Shown here in pieces: positions 16,089-25,573 of a DNA stretch of 64,000 nucleotides. The notes beneath the pieces are model-generated. The model did no database searches, was not told the DNA's origin, and saw only the letters and a list, made by a program, of their open reading frames with translations. The position numbers and the translations under genes are program-made. Numbering within the stretch: the first letter of the stretch is position 1; every line of letters begins with the position of its first letter. Source of the stretch: SpSt-398 sp041752235 (GTDB taxonomy: Bacteria > Bacteroidota > Bacteroidia > Chitinophagales > Chitinophagaceae); the NCBI GenBank assembly GCA_041752235.1, contig JBGSHM010000013.1:1-64000 (forward strand). Direction: 5' to 3'.

Positions 16089-17339
16089 TTAAATCAATTC
16101 AATAAGGGTGATTTCGGGTAAAATACCCACGCGCCCGGGGTATCCGATAAAGCCAAAACCCCGGTTGACATATAATTTTTGGGCACCAGTCTCGTATAAA
16201 CCGGCCCATTGTTTATAGAAGTATTGTACCGGGCTCCAGCGCCATCCGGGTATTTCCACTCCGAATTGCATACCATGGGTATGTCCGGAAAGCATCAGGT
16301 CAATATCGGGATAGCTTTTCACCACTTCCGCATCCCAATGCGATGGGTCATGACTCATCAATATCTTAAACGGGTGAGTTTGGGCCCCTTCATAAGCCTT
16401 GCTCAGATCGCCATAGCTGTGAAAATTACCCCGTCCACTGATATTTTGTACACCCAATAGTGAAAGGGAGTGCCCGTCTTTTTCGATGACATGATGTTCA
16501 TCCAATAAAAGCTTCCAGCCCATTTCGGCGTGGACATTCTTTAACCTTTCCAGGTTGTCCGCTTTAGCCTCAGGACTTTCCCAGCGGGCATAGTCACCAT
16601 AATCGTGGTTACCCAAGGTAGAAAATACCCCAAGCGGAGCGCGCAACTGGGAAAAGACTTCTTTATAATGTTCCATTTCATCGGCCCGGTCATTCACCAG
16701 GTCACCTGTGAACAGGATCAGATCGGGTTTTTGTTCCAGTATCTTTTGTACCCCGCGGTTAACTGCTTCTTTATCGGTAAAGCTTCCTGAATGGATGTCA
16801 GATATATGCACGATACGCAGTCCTTTGAAGGCGGCCGGTAAATTGGAAAAGGCAAGGGGTATTTTTTTCAGGTCATACCGGTATTTATTCCCAAACCCAT
16901 ACACCAATGAACCGTACAATCCTCCTCCGGCAATCATCCCCATCCAACTCAGGAAAGCGGAACGTGGTATTGCGTCTCCCCCCGCTGCCGTGCTGCTGGC
17001 GCTGCCTGAGAGGAATGCTTTAAATGCCACCCACTGGGCGCCGCGGCGCAGGTCATCCACCAGGAAAAAAACTGCCGCGATCAATTTGGCAAAAAACAAC
17101 CCGATGATCAACGCAAAGATGGTGGACCGGATCACTTTCGAAGCCTGATCAAAATGCAGATAGGGCAAAAGCAATAAGGTGCCTACGGCCGACACGGAAA
17201 GCACCCAGTAAACAACATGAATGATCGTACGGATACGGATACCGCTGGAAGCGGTCAACACTTTCAGGGCCTGGAAAACATAGAGGTCAAGCAAGACCAT
17301 GAAAAGGATGAATATCCACCAAAAGGGAGAACTACGCAT
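16089..17339 (-). CDS. Membrane-anchored metallophosphoesterase
   Basis: 416 residues with an N-terminal membrane part (about four helices in residues 1-150, the first WWIFILFMVLLDLYVFQAL) and a cytoplasm-facing calcineurin-like phosphoesterase domain at ~165-405. Metal-binding motifs appear in family order: HISDIHSG, LFTGDLVND, LGNHDYGDY, LMSHDPSHWD, LSGHTHGMQ. This is the YkuE/YaeI architecture. Related enzymes hydrolyse UDP-diacylglucosamine in lipid A synthesis or other phosphoesters; the substrate here is not determined. Transcribed singly and divergent from the gene at 17473. Confidence 0.9.
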   Translation of the reverse strand: MRSSPFWWIFILFMVLLDLYVFQALKVLTASSGIRIRTIIHVVYWVLSVSAVGTLLLLPYLHFDQASKVIRSTIFALIIGLFFAKLIAAVFFLVDDLRRGAQWVAFKAFLSGSASSTAAGGDAIPRSAFLSWMGMIAGGGLYGSLVYGFGNKYRYDLKKIPLAFSNLPAAFKGLRIVHISDIHSGSFTDKEAVNRGVQKILEQKPDLILFTGDLVNDRADEMEHYKEVFSQLRAPLGVFSTLGNHDYGDYARWESPEAKADNLERLKNVHAEMGWKLLLDEHHVIEKDGHSLSLLGVQNISGRGNFHSYGDLSKAYEGAQTHPFKILMSHDPSHWDAEVVKSYPDIDLMLSGHTHGMQFGVEIPGWRWSPVQYFYKQWAGLYETGAQKLYVNRGFGFIGYPGRVGILPEITLIELI

Positions 17340-17472
17340 GAAAGAAGAGATTGATTGCTACCAAAGAATTTAAATTATACCCAAAAAAACTACATTAACA
17401 ACAGAATCGGTCATTTAGTTCCATTAAATTAGCCACAAGGCTTATTTTTGCTTTCCTTCAAAAATTAATAAT

Positions 17473-18153
17473 ATGACGTTGAACTACTACGGCCATTCCT
17501 GTTTTTCCGTAGACGTGAACGGCAAAAAAATATTGTTTGATCCTTTTATTACCTACAATGAGTTGGCAAAAGAGATCGACATCGAAACCATCGGGGCGGA
17601 TTATATCCTCCTTTCGCATGGTCATGCGGACCATATTGCCGATTGTATCGCCATTGCCAAAAGAACAGGGGCCAAGGTGGTGTGTAGTTGGGAGATCCAT
17701 GAATGGCTCAATAAAAATGGTTTAAGCAATACCCATCCGATGAATACGGGTGGGCGTTGGGATTTTGGTGATTTTGCCGTTAAGTGCGTAGTCGCCCAAC
17801 ATTCCTCCGGATTACCCGATGGAAGCTATGGCGGAAACCCGATGGGTTTTATCGTATATGGCCCGGAAGGAAGTTTTTATTATTCCGGAGATACGGCCCT
17901 GACCCTTGATATGCAACTAATTGCAGACTGGGCGACCTTGAAGTTTGCGGTGATGCCCGTAGGGGATAATTTCACCATGGGTCCGGAAGATGCGGTCAAG
18001 GCCGCAAAAATGATCCGTTGCGAGACGGTTGTTGGCGTTCATTTTGATACATTTGGCTTTATTAAGATCGACCATGCCGCCGCGAAAAAGTGTTTTGCGG
18101 ATGAAGGGTACACATTGCATCTTCCCGGTATTGGTCAGCAATTGAGTTTATAA
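17473..18153 (+). CDS. UPF0173-type metallo-beta-lactamase-fold hydrolase
   Basis: 226 residues, full length for the family. The fold is opened by LNYYGHSCF, and the metal site is seen in SHGHADHIAD (HxHxDH), with further ligands in AQHSSG, YYSGDTAL and GVHFDT. It is cytoplasmic with no signal peptide. Members are metal-dependent hydrolases of uncertain physiological substrate. It lies 24 nt upstream of parA and may be co-transcribed. A TATTTTTG box at 17443-17450 could be its -7 element, but no matching -33 is present. Confidence 0.9.
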   Translation: MTLNYYGHSCFSVDVNGKKILFDPFITYNELAKEIDIETIGADYILLSHGHADHIADCIAIAKRTGAKVVCSWEIHEWLNKNGLSNTHPMNTGGRWDFGDFAVKCVVAQHSSGLPDGSYGGNPMGFIVYGPEGSFYYSGDTALTLDMQLIADWATLKFAVMPVGDNFTMGPEDAVKAAKMIRCETVVGVHFDTFGFIKIDHAAAKKCFADEGYTLHLPGIGQQLSL

Positions 18154-18177
18154 TAAAAAATACGAGGGGTTCCGATT

Positions 18178-18981
18178 ATGGCAAGAGTTATTGGTGTGGC
18201 CAATCAAAAAGGGGGGGTAGGTAAGACCACTTCCGCGATCAACGTTGCGGCCAGTCTGGCTGTACTGGAATATAAAACCCTGCTAGTGGATGCCGATCCC
18301 CAGGCCAATAGTACAACAGGCGTGGGTTTTGACCTGCACAATATCACCCATAGCCTGTATGACTGCATGGTGAATGAATCCGTAGCCAGGGATGTTATCC
18401 TCAAAACAGAGATCCCCTATCTTGACCTCATTCCTTCCCATATCGACCTGGTGGGTGCGGAGATAGAAATGATCAACTACCCCAACCGGGAAATGGTGTT
18501 GAAGAATATTCTTGACCCGGTAAAAGGCGACTACGATTTCATCATCATTGATTGTTCCCCTTCGCTTGGACTGATCACCGTTAATGCATTGACCGCATCT
18601 GACTCGGTGATCGTTCCTGTACAATGCGAATTCTTTGCCCTGGAAGGTTTGGGCAAATTGCTCAATACAATTAAGATCGTGCAAAGCCGGCTAAATACCT
18701 CGCTGCTGATCGAAGGCATTCTGATGACCATGTACGATGGCCGTCTCCGTCTTTGTAACCAGGTAGTAAGTGAAGTGCGCCGCCACTTTGAAGACCTGGT
18801 CTTTGACACCATCATCCACCGTAACGCCAAACTCAGCGAAGCCCCCAGTGTAGGTAAACCCGTGATCCTGTACGATGCCAAAAGCAAGGGATCGGTGAAC
18901 TACCTCAACCTGGCCAAAGAGATCCTTCAAAAGAACGACATGACCAAGATCCGGCAGGAAGAACGGATCATGGAACTCTAA
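18178..18981 (+). CDS. parA: ParA family chromosome partitioning ATPase
   Basis: 267 residues. Deviant Walker A KGGVGKTT near the N-terminus, Walker A' DADPQANST and Walker B IIIDCSPSLG identify a ParA/Soj ATPase. It works with ParB bound at parS to segregate the replication origin region. It is followed by parB after 24 nt. The short C-terminal tail (KNDMTKIRQEERIMEL) is common in Bacteroidota ParA. The ATG start is preceded by GAGGGG-like purines. Confidence 0.97.
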   Translation: MARVIGVANQKGGVGKTTSAINVAASLAVLEYKTLLVDADPQANSTTGVGFDLHNITHSLYDCMVNESVARDVILKTEIPYLDLIPSHIDLVGAEIEMINYPNREMVLKNILDPVKGDYDFIIIDCSPSLGLITVNALTASDSVIVPVQCEFFALEGLGKLLNTIKIVQSRLNTSLLIEGILMTMYDGRLRLCNQVVSEVRRHFEDLVFDTIIHRNAKLSEAPSVGKPVILYDAKSKGSVNYLNLAKEILQKNDMTKIRQEERIMEL

Positions 18982-19005
18982 GCCGGAATCTAACAACCAT
19001 TGCCC

Positions 19006-19923
19006 ATGACCAGCCCCAAACAGAATAAAGAAGCATTAGGTAAAGGAATTCGATCCCTCCTACAGGGTATTGATGCCGACCTGAAGAGCAGCTCAAATAC
19101 ATTGAAAAGTACCGTGGTGGATAGCGTTACCGGTGTGACCCGTATCCCTATCGATACCATCGAAACAAATCCCAAACAACCACGTCGCGATTTTGACGAG
19201 ACCGCCTTACAGGAACTCGCCAATTCCATTCGCATACACGATATCATTCAACCCGTCACGGTATCCAAACTTCCTTCCGGTAAATACCGGCTTATTTCCG
19301 GTGAACGGAGATGGAGGGCGTCAAAGATCGCCGGGTTAAAAGATATACCGGCCTATGTGCGCCAGGCCAATGATCAGCAATTACTGGAACTCGCTCTCTT
19401 GGAAAACCTCCAGCGTGAGGACCTCAATGCCATTGAAATTTCGCTTAGCTATAAGCGGATGATGGAAGAATTGAGTTATACCCAGGAACAGGTAGCCGAC
19501 CAGATGGGGTTTGACCGAAGCACGGTCACTAATTATATCCGCCTGCTGAAATTACCGCCCGATATTCAGATCGCGCTGCGCAAAGGCGAAATGAGTATGG
19601 GGCATGCGCGTGCACTCATCAATGTAGATACCATTGACAAGCAGTTGTATATTTTTTCGGAAATAAAGGATAAAGGTTTGTCCGTACGCCAAACAGAAGC
19701 CATGGTACGAAACCTGTACAAACAGGATGGCCCTGTTAAAAAACAGGTAAAAACCTCGCTGCCTCCGGCCTTCCAGAAAATAGAAGATAAATTAGCATCG
19801 CATTTCAGTACCCGGGTAAAATTGAAACACCAATCCGATGGAAGCGGGCAACTCACTTTTGATTATTATTCATTGGAAGAATTCAATAAACTGCTCGGTC
19901 AATGGAATGTTACCGTAGATTGA
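19006..19923 (+). CDS. parB: ParB/Spo0J chromosome partitioning protein
   Basis: 305 residues from the ATG at 19006 (a TTG two codons earlier is possible). N-terminal GKGIRSLL motif, ParB/sulfiredoxin-like CTPase domain with I.TNPKQPR and SGERRWRA, then the helix-turn-helix of the KorB type (YTQEQVADQMGFDRSTVTNY) and a C-terminal dimerisation segment. It loads at parS and forms a CTP-dependent clamp. I looked for parS (TGTTTCACGTGAAACA-like) nearby and saw none in this window. It is the second gene of parA-parB-DUF5683. Confidence 0.97.
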   Translation: MTSPKQNKEALGKGIRSLLQGIDADLKSSSNTLKSTVVDSVTGVTRIPIDTIETNPKQPRRDFDETALQELANSIRIHDIIQPVTVSKLPSGKYRLISGERRWRASKIAGLKDIPAYVRQANDQQLLELALLENLQREDLNAIEISLSYKRMMEELSYTQEQVADQMGFDRSTVTNYIRLLKLPPDIQIALRKGEMSMGHARALINVDTIDKQLYIFSEIKDKGLSVRQTEAMVRNLYKQDGPVKKQVKTSLPPAFQKIEDKLASHFSTRVKLKHQSDGSGQLTFDYYSLEEFNKLLGQWNVTVD

Positions 19924-19925
19924 CC

Positions 19926-20540
19926 ATGAAGACGATCCGTTTCATTTTTTTATCCTTGTTTTTATTCATGGCCGGCCAACAGGTCCTGGCCCAGGAGACC
20001 ATCATGGGGCTAAATGATACCATGCCTGCTGCCCCTCCTTCCATCAAGCTTGATACAGCCCGAAAGAATACCTATCCGCGAAAAGTGGCCTTGCGCTCTG
20101 CCATTATTCCGGGTTGGGGACAGGCCACCAATAAAAAATATTGGAAGATCCCGATCATTTACGCCGCTCTGGGTATCACTTCCTATGTCTTCTTTGATAA
20201 TATTGGCGTCTACCGGGAATATCGCTTTGCCTATGCCGCACGTATCAAAGCTCAAGCTCCCGCCTACGACTCTACCGACTACAATACACTCGACCAACTA
20301 TACAAGATCATCAGTCCTGAATCCATCCGGGCCGGAAGAGATGAATTCAGAAAATACATTGATTATTCTGTCCTGGTATTTGTTTTGCTTTGGGGACTGA
20401 ATGTAGTTGACGCCGCTGTAGACGGACACCTGAAGAGTTTTGATATTTCACCCGACCTTAGCATGAAGATCAAACCAGTGATCAATCCTTATTTGAGAAC
20501 GGCAGGTGTGGGGGTGGTGTTTACAATTGGGAAGAAATGA
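19926..20540 (+). CDS. DUF5683 membrane protein
   Basis: 204 residues from the ATG at 19926, two bases after the parB stop, so translation is likely coupled. Signal peptide IRFIFLSLFLFMAGQQVLAQ. The conserved core contains RSAIIPGWGQATNKKYWKIP, a transmembrane or hairpin segment (IYAALGITSYVFF), and a second hydrophobic segment (LVFVLLWGLNVVDAAVDGHL). The 'PGWGQ..N..YWK.P..YG' core and the place after parB are typical of DUF5683 in Bacteroidota. The role is unknown; gene order suggests envelope or cell-cycle work. Confidence 0.88.
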   Translation: MKTIRFIFLSLFLFMAGQQVLAQETIMGLNDTMPAAPPSIKLDTARKNTYPRKVALRSAIIPGWGQATNKKYWKIPIIYAALGITSYVFFDNIGVYREYRFAYAARIKAQAPAYDSTDYNTLDQLYKIISPESIRAGRDEFRKYIDYSVLVFVLLWGLNVVDAAVDGHLKSFDISPDLSMKIKPVINPYLRTAGVGVVFTIGKK

Positions 20541-20760
20541 TGACACGAATTTTTACGAATGTGCGCGAATTTCACGAATTATAAATGATGACACGAATTC
20601 TTACGAATCAACACGAATTTCACGAATTATAGGTAATACAAGAATTAGCCGATCTTTGATGTAGAAAAAAAATTCGTGAAATTCGTGTGAATTCGTCACA
20701 ATTCGTGTCATCATTTAAAATTCGTGAAATTCGTGTTGATTCGTTCAAATTCGTGATATT
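20541..20760. repeat. ACGAATT word repeat forming a large inverted repeat
   Basis: Two ~50-bp units rich in ACGAATTTCACGAATT and ATGATGACACGAATT lie at about 20541-20632. Two inverted versions of the same unit lie at about 20665-20757, around a 30-base centre. It fills the whole gap between the parB operon and dapB. The arms would pair almost continuously in RNA or single-stranded DNA. No protein-coding signal is credible here; frames extending dapB upstream into it are repeat translations. Confidence 0.75.
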
Positions 20761-20764
20761 AATT

Positions 20765-21481
20765 ATGAAGATTGCTTTAATTGGATACGGCAAAATGGGT
20801 AAAGCCATCGAAGAGATCGCCTTACAACGTGGTCATGAAATTGTATTAAAGGTCAATGATGAAAACCTGGCCGATTTTAATGAAGCCAATCTGAAAAAAG
20901 CCGATGTGGCCATTGAATTTACAGGTCCGCATAGTGCCTTTGAGAATGTAAAGCAGGTTTTAACATGGGGCATTCCGTTGGTATGCGGCTCCACCGGCTG
21001 GCTTGAAAAGTGGAAAGAGATCGAGTCCCTTCGGGCAGCGACACAAGGATCTTTTATATATGCCAGTAATTTTAGTGTAGGTGTAAATATTTTCTTTGAG
21101 TTGAATAAACGTCTGGCCGAATTGATGGCTCCCCAGGATGATTATGATGTGCAACTGGAAGAGATCCATCATACCCAAAAAAGAGATGCCCCCAGTGGTA
21201 CGGCTATTACCCTCGCGGAACAGGTACTGGAAAAAATAAAGCGGAAGAATGCCTGGGTTAACCAGAACAGCGACAATCCCAAAGACCTTGAAATAGTCAG
21301 CGCCCGGATAGACCCTGCCCCGGGCACCCATAAAGTGCGTTATAGCTCTGCCATTGATGATATCGAGATCATCCATACGGCGCATAACCGCACCGGCTTT
21401 GCGCTTGGTGCCGTGTTGGCCGCTGAATTCCTGCCTGGCAAAAAAGGATTATTCACCATGAAGGATGTGTTAGGATTATAG
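20765..21481 (+). CDS. dapB: 4-hydroxy-tetrahydrodipicolinate reductase
   Basis: 238 residues from the ATG at 20765. It catalyses the NAD(P)H-dependent reduction step of the lysine/diaminopimelate pathway. Nucleotide-binding motif IGYGKMGKAIE at the N-terminus, VCGSTGW, the substrate motif EIHHTQKRDAPSGTA with catalytic His and Lys, and the C-terminal TAHNRTGFALGAV. This is the short Bacteroidota form. The longer frame upstream is ACGAATT repeat. Diaminopimelate also feeds peptidoglycan, consistent with the envelope genes around. Confidence 0.95.
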   Translation: MKIALIGYGKMGKAIEEIALQRGHEIVLKVNDENLADFNEANLKKADVAIEFTGPHSAFENVKQVLTWGIPLVCGSTGWLEKWKEIESLRAATQGSFIYASNFSVGVNIFFELNKRLAELMAPQDDYDVQLEEIHHTQKRDAPSGTAITLAEQVLEKIKRKNAWVNQNSDNPKDLEIVSARIDPAPGTHKVRYSSAIDDIEIIHTAHNRTGFALGAVLAAEFLPGKKGLFTMKDVLGL

Positions 21482-21497
21482 TATTTTACAAAGCAAT

Positions 21498-23417
21498 ATG
21501 CCTATTGCCCGTTATGTAGCTTTGTTTTTTTTCTCCCCCCTCTACCTCGTTGGCACTGCTCAGCCAACAAGCCAGGAGGAAAATGTGAATGCCCTTATTG
21601 AAAGGCTAGCCCGGCAGTCAGTTGATATTCGCAATACCAATGCAGATAGCTGTTATCTCCTTGCAGATAAAGCACATACGCTTGCCATTCAAAAGGGTTC
21701 AGATTATTCCCGTTTGCTGGCTAAATATGCCATGGGGCAGGCCCAGGCCGTAAAGGCCAGGTATCGAACAGCCATGAATTATTTTGAAGAGTGCCGGCTT
21801 TTAAGTGAAAAGACCCGCAACGATTCCATGATGGGGAATACCTATGGCGCTTTGGGCACCGTTCTATGGCAATTGGGAAAACATGCTGAATCCCTTGAAA
21901 TGCAATTCAAGGCATTGGGTATCCGGGAAAAGATCAAAGACCAGAATGGAATGATCGCCTCGCGGCTGAACATTGGGATGGTTTATCAGTCACAGGACAA
22001 ACTCCCACAGGCCGAGGTTTATATCCGGGAAGCATTGGACATGTTGGATAATTTAAAAACAGCCCAGGCTCCCCGCCTGCAAATCACCGCCCTCCATACC
22101 CTCGCCAATGTATATGGCATGCAGGGAAAAATAAATGAGGCCCTGCAATTGGATAGCTTAGGGATCAAGATCGCCGAAGAGACAAACAATGAATTCTCCA
22201 AAGCCATGTTCTACGACAATATGGGGAATTGTTATATGTATGGTTCTCCTCCGGATTTTAAAAAAGCCTTTGAGTTTTTTCACCGGACCATCCTGATCGA
22301 TTCGGCTTTTGATAATATGAAGCAAATGAGCGACAGTTATCTCAACCTGGGTCATTTATTTGCCTTTCAAAAAAAATACACAGAGGCCATCCCCTATTTT
22401 CTTCGTTCGGTGACCCTGGCCGATTCGGCCGGATATGCACAGGGACGACAATTGGCCTATCAGTACATGTCGGAATCTTACAAGAATGCCGGACAAATAG
22501 AAGCGGCTTTTGCCGCGCTGAAAAAATCGGAATCATTAAAGGACAGTCTGCTCAATATTGAAAGCGAGACCAAGATCGCTGAGTTGCAAACGATCTATGA
22601 AACGGAGAAAAAACAAAAGCAGATCGAATTACAACAAACACAACTCAGCAAAAAGAATTATATCATTGGCGGTACCGTCTTGATTCTTTTACTCTCCGCC
22701 TTTTCCGGTTACCTTATTTACCGGAGGTATCGCCTTAGGCAGAAGAACCGGTTGCAGCAGGAAATCATGCACCAACAGGAGATTGCCACCCGGGCGGTAA
22801 TGGAAGCCGAAGAAAGCGAACGGCAACGGATCGCCAAGGACCTGCATGACGGTGTGGGGCAAATGATGAGTACGGCCAAGATGAACCTCTCGGCCCTTGA
22901 ATCGGAACTGGCGATTGCTGATCCCGAACAGCGCTCTTCACTGGATAAGATCATAGGACTGGTGGATGAAAGTTGCAAAGAGGTCAGAACCGTTAGTCAT
23001 AATATGATGCCCAATGTTTTGTTGAAAAAAGGCCTGGCCTCCGCCATTGGCGATTTTTTGGAAAAGATCGAAAGCAAGGTATTAAAGGTTCATCTCCATA
23101 CCGAGGGTCTGCAGGACCGGATCGATAGCAATGTGGAAATTGTATTGTACCGCGTGATCCAGGAATGTGTCAACAATGTCATCAAACATGCTGGCGCCAC
23201 ACACCTTGATATAGCGATCATACGCGACAAGGACGGCATCAGCGCCACCATTGAAGACAATGGAAAAGGGTTTGCCGTATTGGAGGAAGCCAATGGAGAT
23301 GGAATGGGGCTAAAGAACATCCGTACCCGTGTCGAATTTTTGAAGGGCACGGTGGATTTTGATTCCGCCCCGGGAAAAGGAACCCTGGTGGCGGTGCATG
23401 TGCCTATTAATTCATGA
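21498..23417 (+). CDS. TPR-containing sensor histidine kinase (NarL-type)
   Basis: 639 residues. Signal peptide or first membrane segment at residues 1-22. Periplasmic tetratricopeptide repeats at ~40-360 (YGALGTVLWQLGKHAESL, YLNLGHLFAFQKKYTEAI). A short coiled coil and one transmembrane helix at ~388-411 (YIIGGTVLILLLSAFSGYL). A HisKA_3 dimerisation domain with the phosphoacceptor His near 450 in AKDLHDGVGQ, and a HATPase domain at ~535-637 (NNVIKHAGA, IEDNGKGF, GMGLKNIRTR). It starts 16 nt after dapB. Its cognate regulator follows at 23528. The signal sensed is unknown. Confidence 0.93.
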   Translation: MPIARYVALFFFSPLYLVGTAQPTSQEENVNALIERLARQSVDIRNTNADSCYLLADKAHTLAIQKGSDYSRLLAKYAMGQAQAVKARYRTAMNYFEECRLLSEKTRNDSMMGNTYGALGTVLWQLGKHAESLEMQFKALGIREKIKDQNGMIASRLNIGMVYQSQDKLPQAEVYIREALDMLDNLKTAQAPRLQITALHTLANVYGMQGKINEALQLDSLGIKIAEETNNEFSKAMFYDNMGNCYMYGSPPDFKKAFEFFHRTILIDSAFDNMKQMSDSYLNLGHLFAFQKKYTEAIPYFLRSVTLADSAGYAQGRQLAYQYMSESYKNAGQIEAAFAALKKSESLKDSLLNIESETKIAELQTIYETEKKQKQIELQQTQLSKKNYIIGGTVLILLLSAFSGYLIYRRYRLRQKNRLQQEIMHQQEIATRAVMEAEESERQRIAKDLHDGVGQMMSTAKMNLSALESELAIADPEQRSSLDKIIGLVDESCKEVRTVSHNMMPNVLLKKGLASAIGDFLEKIESKVLKVHLHTEGLQDRIDSNVEIVLYRVIQECVNNVIKHAGATHLDIAIIRDKDGISATIEDNGKGFAVLEEANGDGMGLKNIRTRVEFLKGTVDFDSAPGKGTLVAVHVPINS

Positions 23418-23424
23418 AATCAAC

Positions 23425-23520
23425 TATTATTGATTATTAATTATTGATTATTGATTAAATTCCCGAGGATTTATCGGTTTGCCAAGACTTAATAATTCAT
23501 AATTAATAATTCATAATTCT
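23425..23520. repeat. AATAATTATTGATT word repeat
   Basis: The gap between kinase and regulator genes contains iterations of ATTATTGATT (about 23428-23458) and, inverted, AATTCATAATTA (about 23488-23518) around a central CCCGAGGATTTATCGG. The arms can pair imperfectly. The placement inside a two-component operon is unusual. Confidence 0.55.
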
Positions 23521-23527
23521 CTCAATC

Positions 23528-24169
23528 ATGGGGAAGAGAAAGATCAAAGTGGCCCTGGTGGACGATCACCAGATCGTGATCGACGGATTGCTCTCCTTGC
23601 TAAAGGGGACCGATTCGGTCGAGCTGGTATTTTCTACCACCAAGCCCGAGGAAGTGATCGGCCTTCTCCAACTCCACCCCGTGGATATATTGCTCACGGA
23701 TATCATGATGCCGGTTATCCCCGGTAATGAATTGGCCAAAAAAGTGAGAAAGGAATTTCCGCTCCTCCGCATACTCGCCCTATCCATGAGCGGGCAGGGT
23801 GAATTGGTCAATGAAATGATCACCGAGTCCGATATTTCCGGTTATGTATTAAAAAACATCGGTAAACAGGAATTAGTAACAGCCCTTGAAAAAATCGCTG
23901 CCGGAGGTATTTACTTTAGTGAAGAAGTGATCCGGGAACTCAAGAATTCCGACCGACGAAAAAAGCAGGCCGAAGAAGCCCATCTCACCGAAAGAGAGAT
24001 CGAGATCATCCGCCTGATAGAAAAGGAATATAATAACCGACAGATCGCCGATGCACTCTTCATCTCAGAAAGAACGGTCGAAACCCACCGCAAGAATATT
24101 TTCCGTAAAACAAATACAAATAGTGTGATCGGGTTGGTGAAGTTTGCGTATGAACATCGGTTGGTGTGA
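23528..24169 (+). CDS. LuxR/NarL-family response regulator
   Basis: 213 residues. Receiver domain at 1-125 with the acidic pair VDDH, phosphoacceptor Asp58 in LLTDIMMP, and the conserved Lys in YVLKNIGK. The C-terminal LuxR-type helix-turn-helix at ~148-210 (LTEREIEIIRLI, NRQIADALFISERTVETHRKN) binds DNA. It pairs with the preceding TPR kinase by adjacency and matching HisKA_3 class. Targets are not evident. Confidence 0.95.
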   Translation: MGKRKIKVALVDDHQIVIDGLLSLLKGTDSVELVFSTTKPEEVIGLLQLHPVDILLTDIMMPVIPGNELAKKVRKEFPLLRILALSMSGQGELVNEMITESDISGYVLKNIGKQELVTALEKIAAGGIYFSEEVIRELKNSDRRKKQAEEAHLTEREIEIIRLIEKEYNNRQIADALFISERTVETHRKNIFRKTNTNSVIGLVKFAYEHRLV

Positions 24170-24190
24170 GGGGCGCCTCACGCCTCACTC

Positions 24191-25393
24191 TCACGATTTC
24201 CCCAAATCATGCCCCATCCGATCCCGCTTCGTTGCCAAATACTTTTCATTGTGCGGATTGGCATGTATGCGAATGGGAATATTATCCACTACTTCTAATC
24301 CATAACCGATAAGCCCCACTCTTTTCTTGGGGTTATTGCTGATCAGGTTCAATTTGGAGATGCCCAGATAGCGCAGTATTTGCGCCCCCACTCCATAATC
24401 GCGTTGGTCCATTTGAAAACCTAAATGAAGGTTGGCATCCACCGTATCCATCCCTTGTTCCTGCAGGCGATAGGCTTTGAGTTTATTGAGAAGTCCGATG
24501 CCCCTGCCTTCCTGGTTCATATATAAAATGACCCCTTTGCCTTCTTTTTCCACCATTTGCATGGCGCAATGGAGTTGTTCGCCGCAATCACAACGCAGCG
24601 AACCCAGGATATCCCCGGTGAAACAGGAGGAGTGAACACGTACCATCACGGGTTCATCGGGCTCCCATTTGCCTTTGATCAGGGCCAGGTGTTCATTGCT
24701 TGAATTCTTTTCGCGAAAGGCTTTGAGTTTAAACATCCCAAACTGGGTAGGCATATCCACTTCCACCACTTCTTCGATCAGGGAATCGCGGGTGATGCGG
24801 TATTCGATCAGGTCTTTGATGGAAATGATACTGAAATCAAATTTTTTGGCGATCTCTATCAATTGAGGAAGCCTGGCCATGGACCCATCATCATTCATGA
24901 TCTCGACCAATACCCCGGCCGGTTGAAAACCGGCCAGGCGGGACAGGTCAATCGCCGCTTCTGTGTGACCTGCGCGACGCAGCACGCCACCCGTTTTTGC
25001 CCGCAACGGAAAAATATGACCCGGTCGGCCAAGGTCCTCCGGCTTGGTTTCCGGATCGATCAAGGCTTTGATGGTCAGCGACCTGTCCTGTGCTGAAATG
25101 CCGGTAGTACAACCATGTCCCAGCAGGTCAACCGATACCGTAAAAGCCGTTTCATGCAAGGCAGTATTATTATTGACCATCAGCTCCAATTTGAGCTCTT
25201 CACAGCGTTGTTCGAGCAGGGGAACACAGATCAATCCCCGGCCGTGTTTGGTCATAAAATTGATCACTTCGGGGGTGGCAGCCTCGGCGGCACAGATGAA
25301 ATCTCCCTCATTTTCACGGTCTTCATCATCTACCACAATTACGAGTTTTCCGGCACGTATATCCGCAATAGCTTTCTCGATCGAATCCAGCAT
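24191..25393 (-). CDS. ribBA: Bifunctional riboflavin synthesis protein RibBA
   Basis: 400 residues from the ATG at 25393 (a GTG 27 nt upstream is less likely). The N-terminal RibB half (~1-200) makes 3,4-dihydroxy-2-butanone 4-phosphate; its active-site signature DDEDRENEGDF and the GHTEAAIDL motif are intact. The C-terminal RibA half (~205-400) is GTP cyclohydrolase II, with the zinc cysteines in SSCFTGDILGSLRCDCG and the catalytic RxxGxG region (MNQEGRGIGLLNK). No FMN riboswitch was seen upstream. A TAATTTTG box at 25408-25415 could serve as -7. It is convergent with the regulator gene. Confidence 0.96.
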   Translation of the reverse strand: MLDSIEKAIADIRAGKLVIVVDDEDRENEGDFICAAEAATPEVINFMTKHGRGLICVPLLEQRCEELKLELMVNNNTALHETAFTVSVDLLGHGCTTGISAQDRSLTIKALIDPETKPEDLGRPGHIFPLRAKTGGVLRRAGHTEAAIDLSRLAGFQPAGVLVEIMNDDGSMARLPQLIEIAKKFDFSIISIKDLIEYRITRDSLIEEVVEVDMPTQFGMFKLKAFREKNSSNEHLALIKGKWEPDEPVMVRVHSSCFTGDILGSLRCDCGEQLHCAMQMVEKEGKGVILYMNQEGRGIGLLNKLKAYRLQEQGMDTVDANLHLGFQMDQRDYGVGAQILRYLGISKLNLISNNPKKRVGLIGYGLEVVDNIPIRIHANPHNEKYLATKRDRMGHDLGKS

Positions 25394-25573
25394 ATTCCAA
25401 TTTTTAGCAAAATTAGCCACAATTTTCCAGCTTGTCTTTATACCCCTATCTTTGACCCGCTATGCAATGACCGGTATGCCCCGCTGGCAGTGGTTTGGGA
25501 GGTAATAAATTGTTAATAATCCCCTCCTGACCGATAGCCGGGAAATTGCTTTCTTTGCACCAAAATTAACATA

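Noticed and set aside
20541..20760. Possible CRISPR array (ACGAATT repeats)
   Set aside because: Units are inverted as well as direct, without uniform repeats and unique spacers, and there are no cas genes.
17340..21000. parS site near parAB
   Set aside because: No TGTTTCACGTGAAACA-like 16-mer was seen around the operon.
25421..25573. FMN riboswitch upstream of ribBA or the receptor
   Set aside because: No conserved RFN-element stems were recognised in the 150-base gap.
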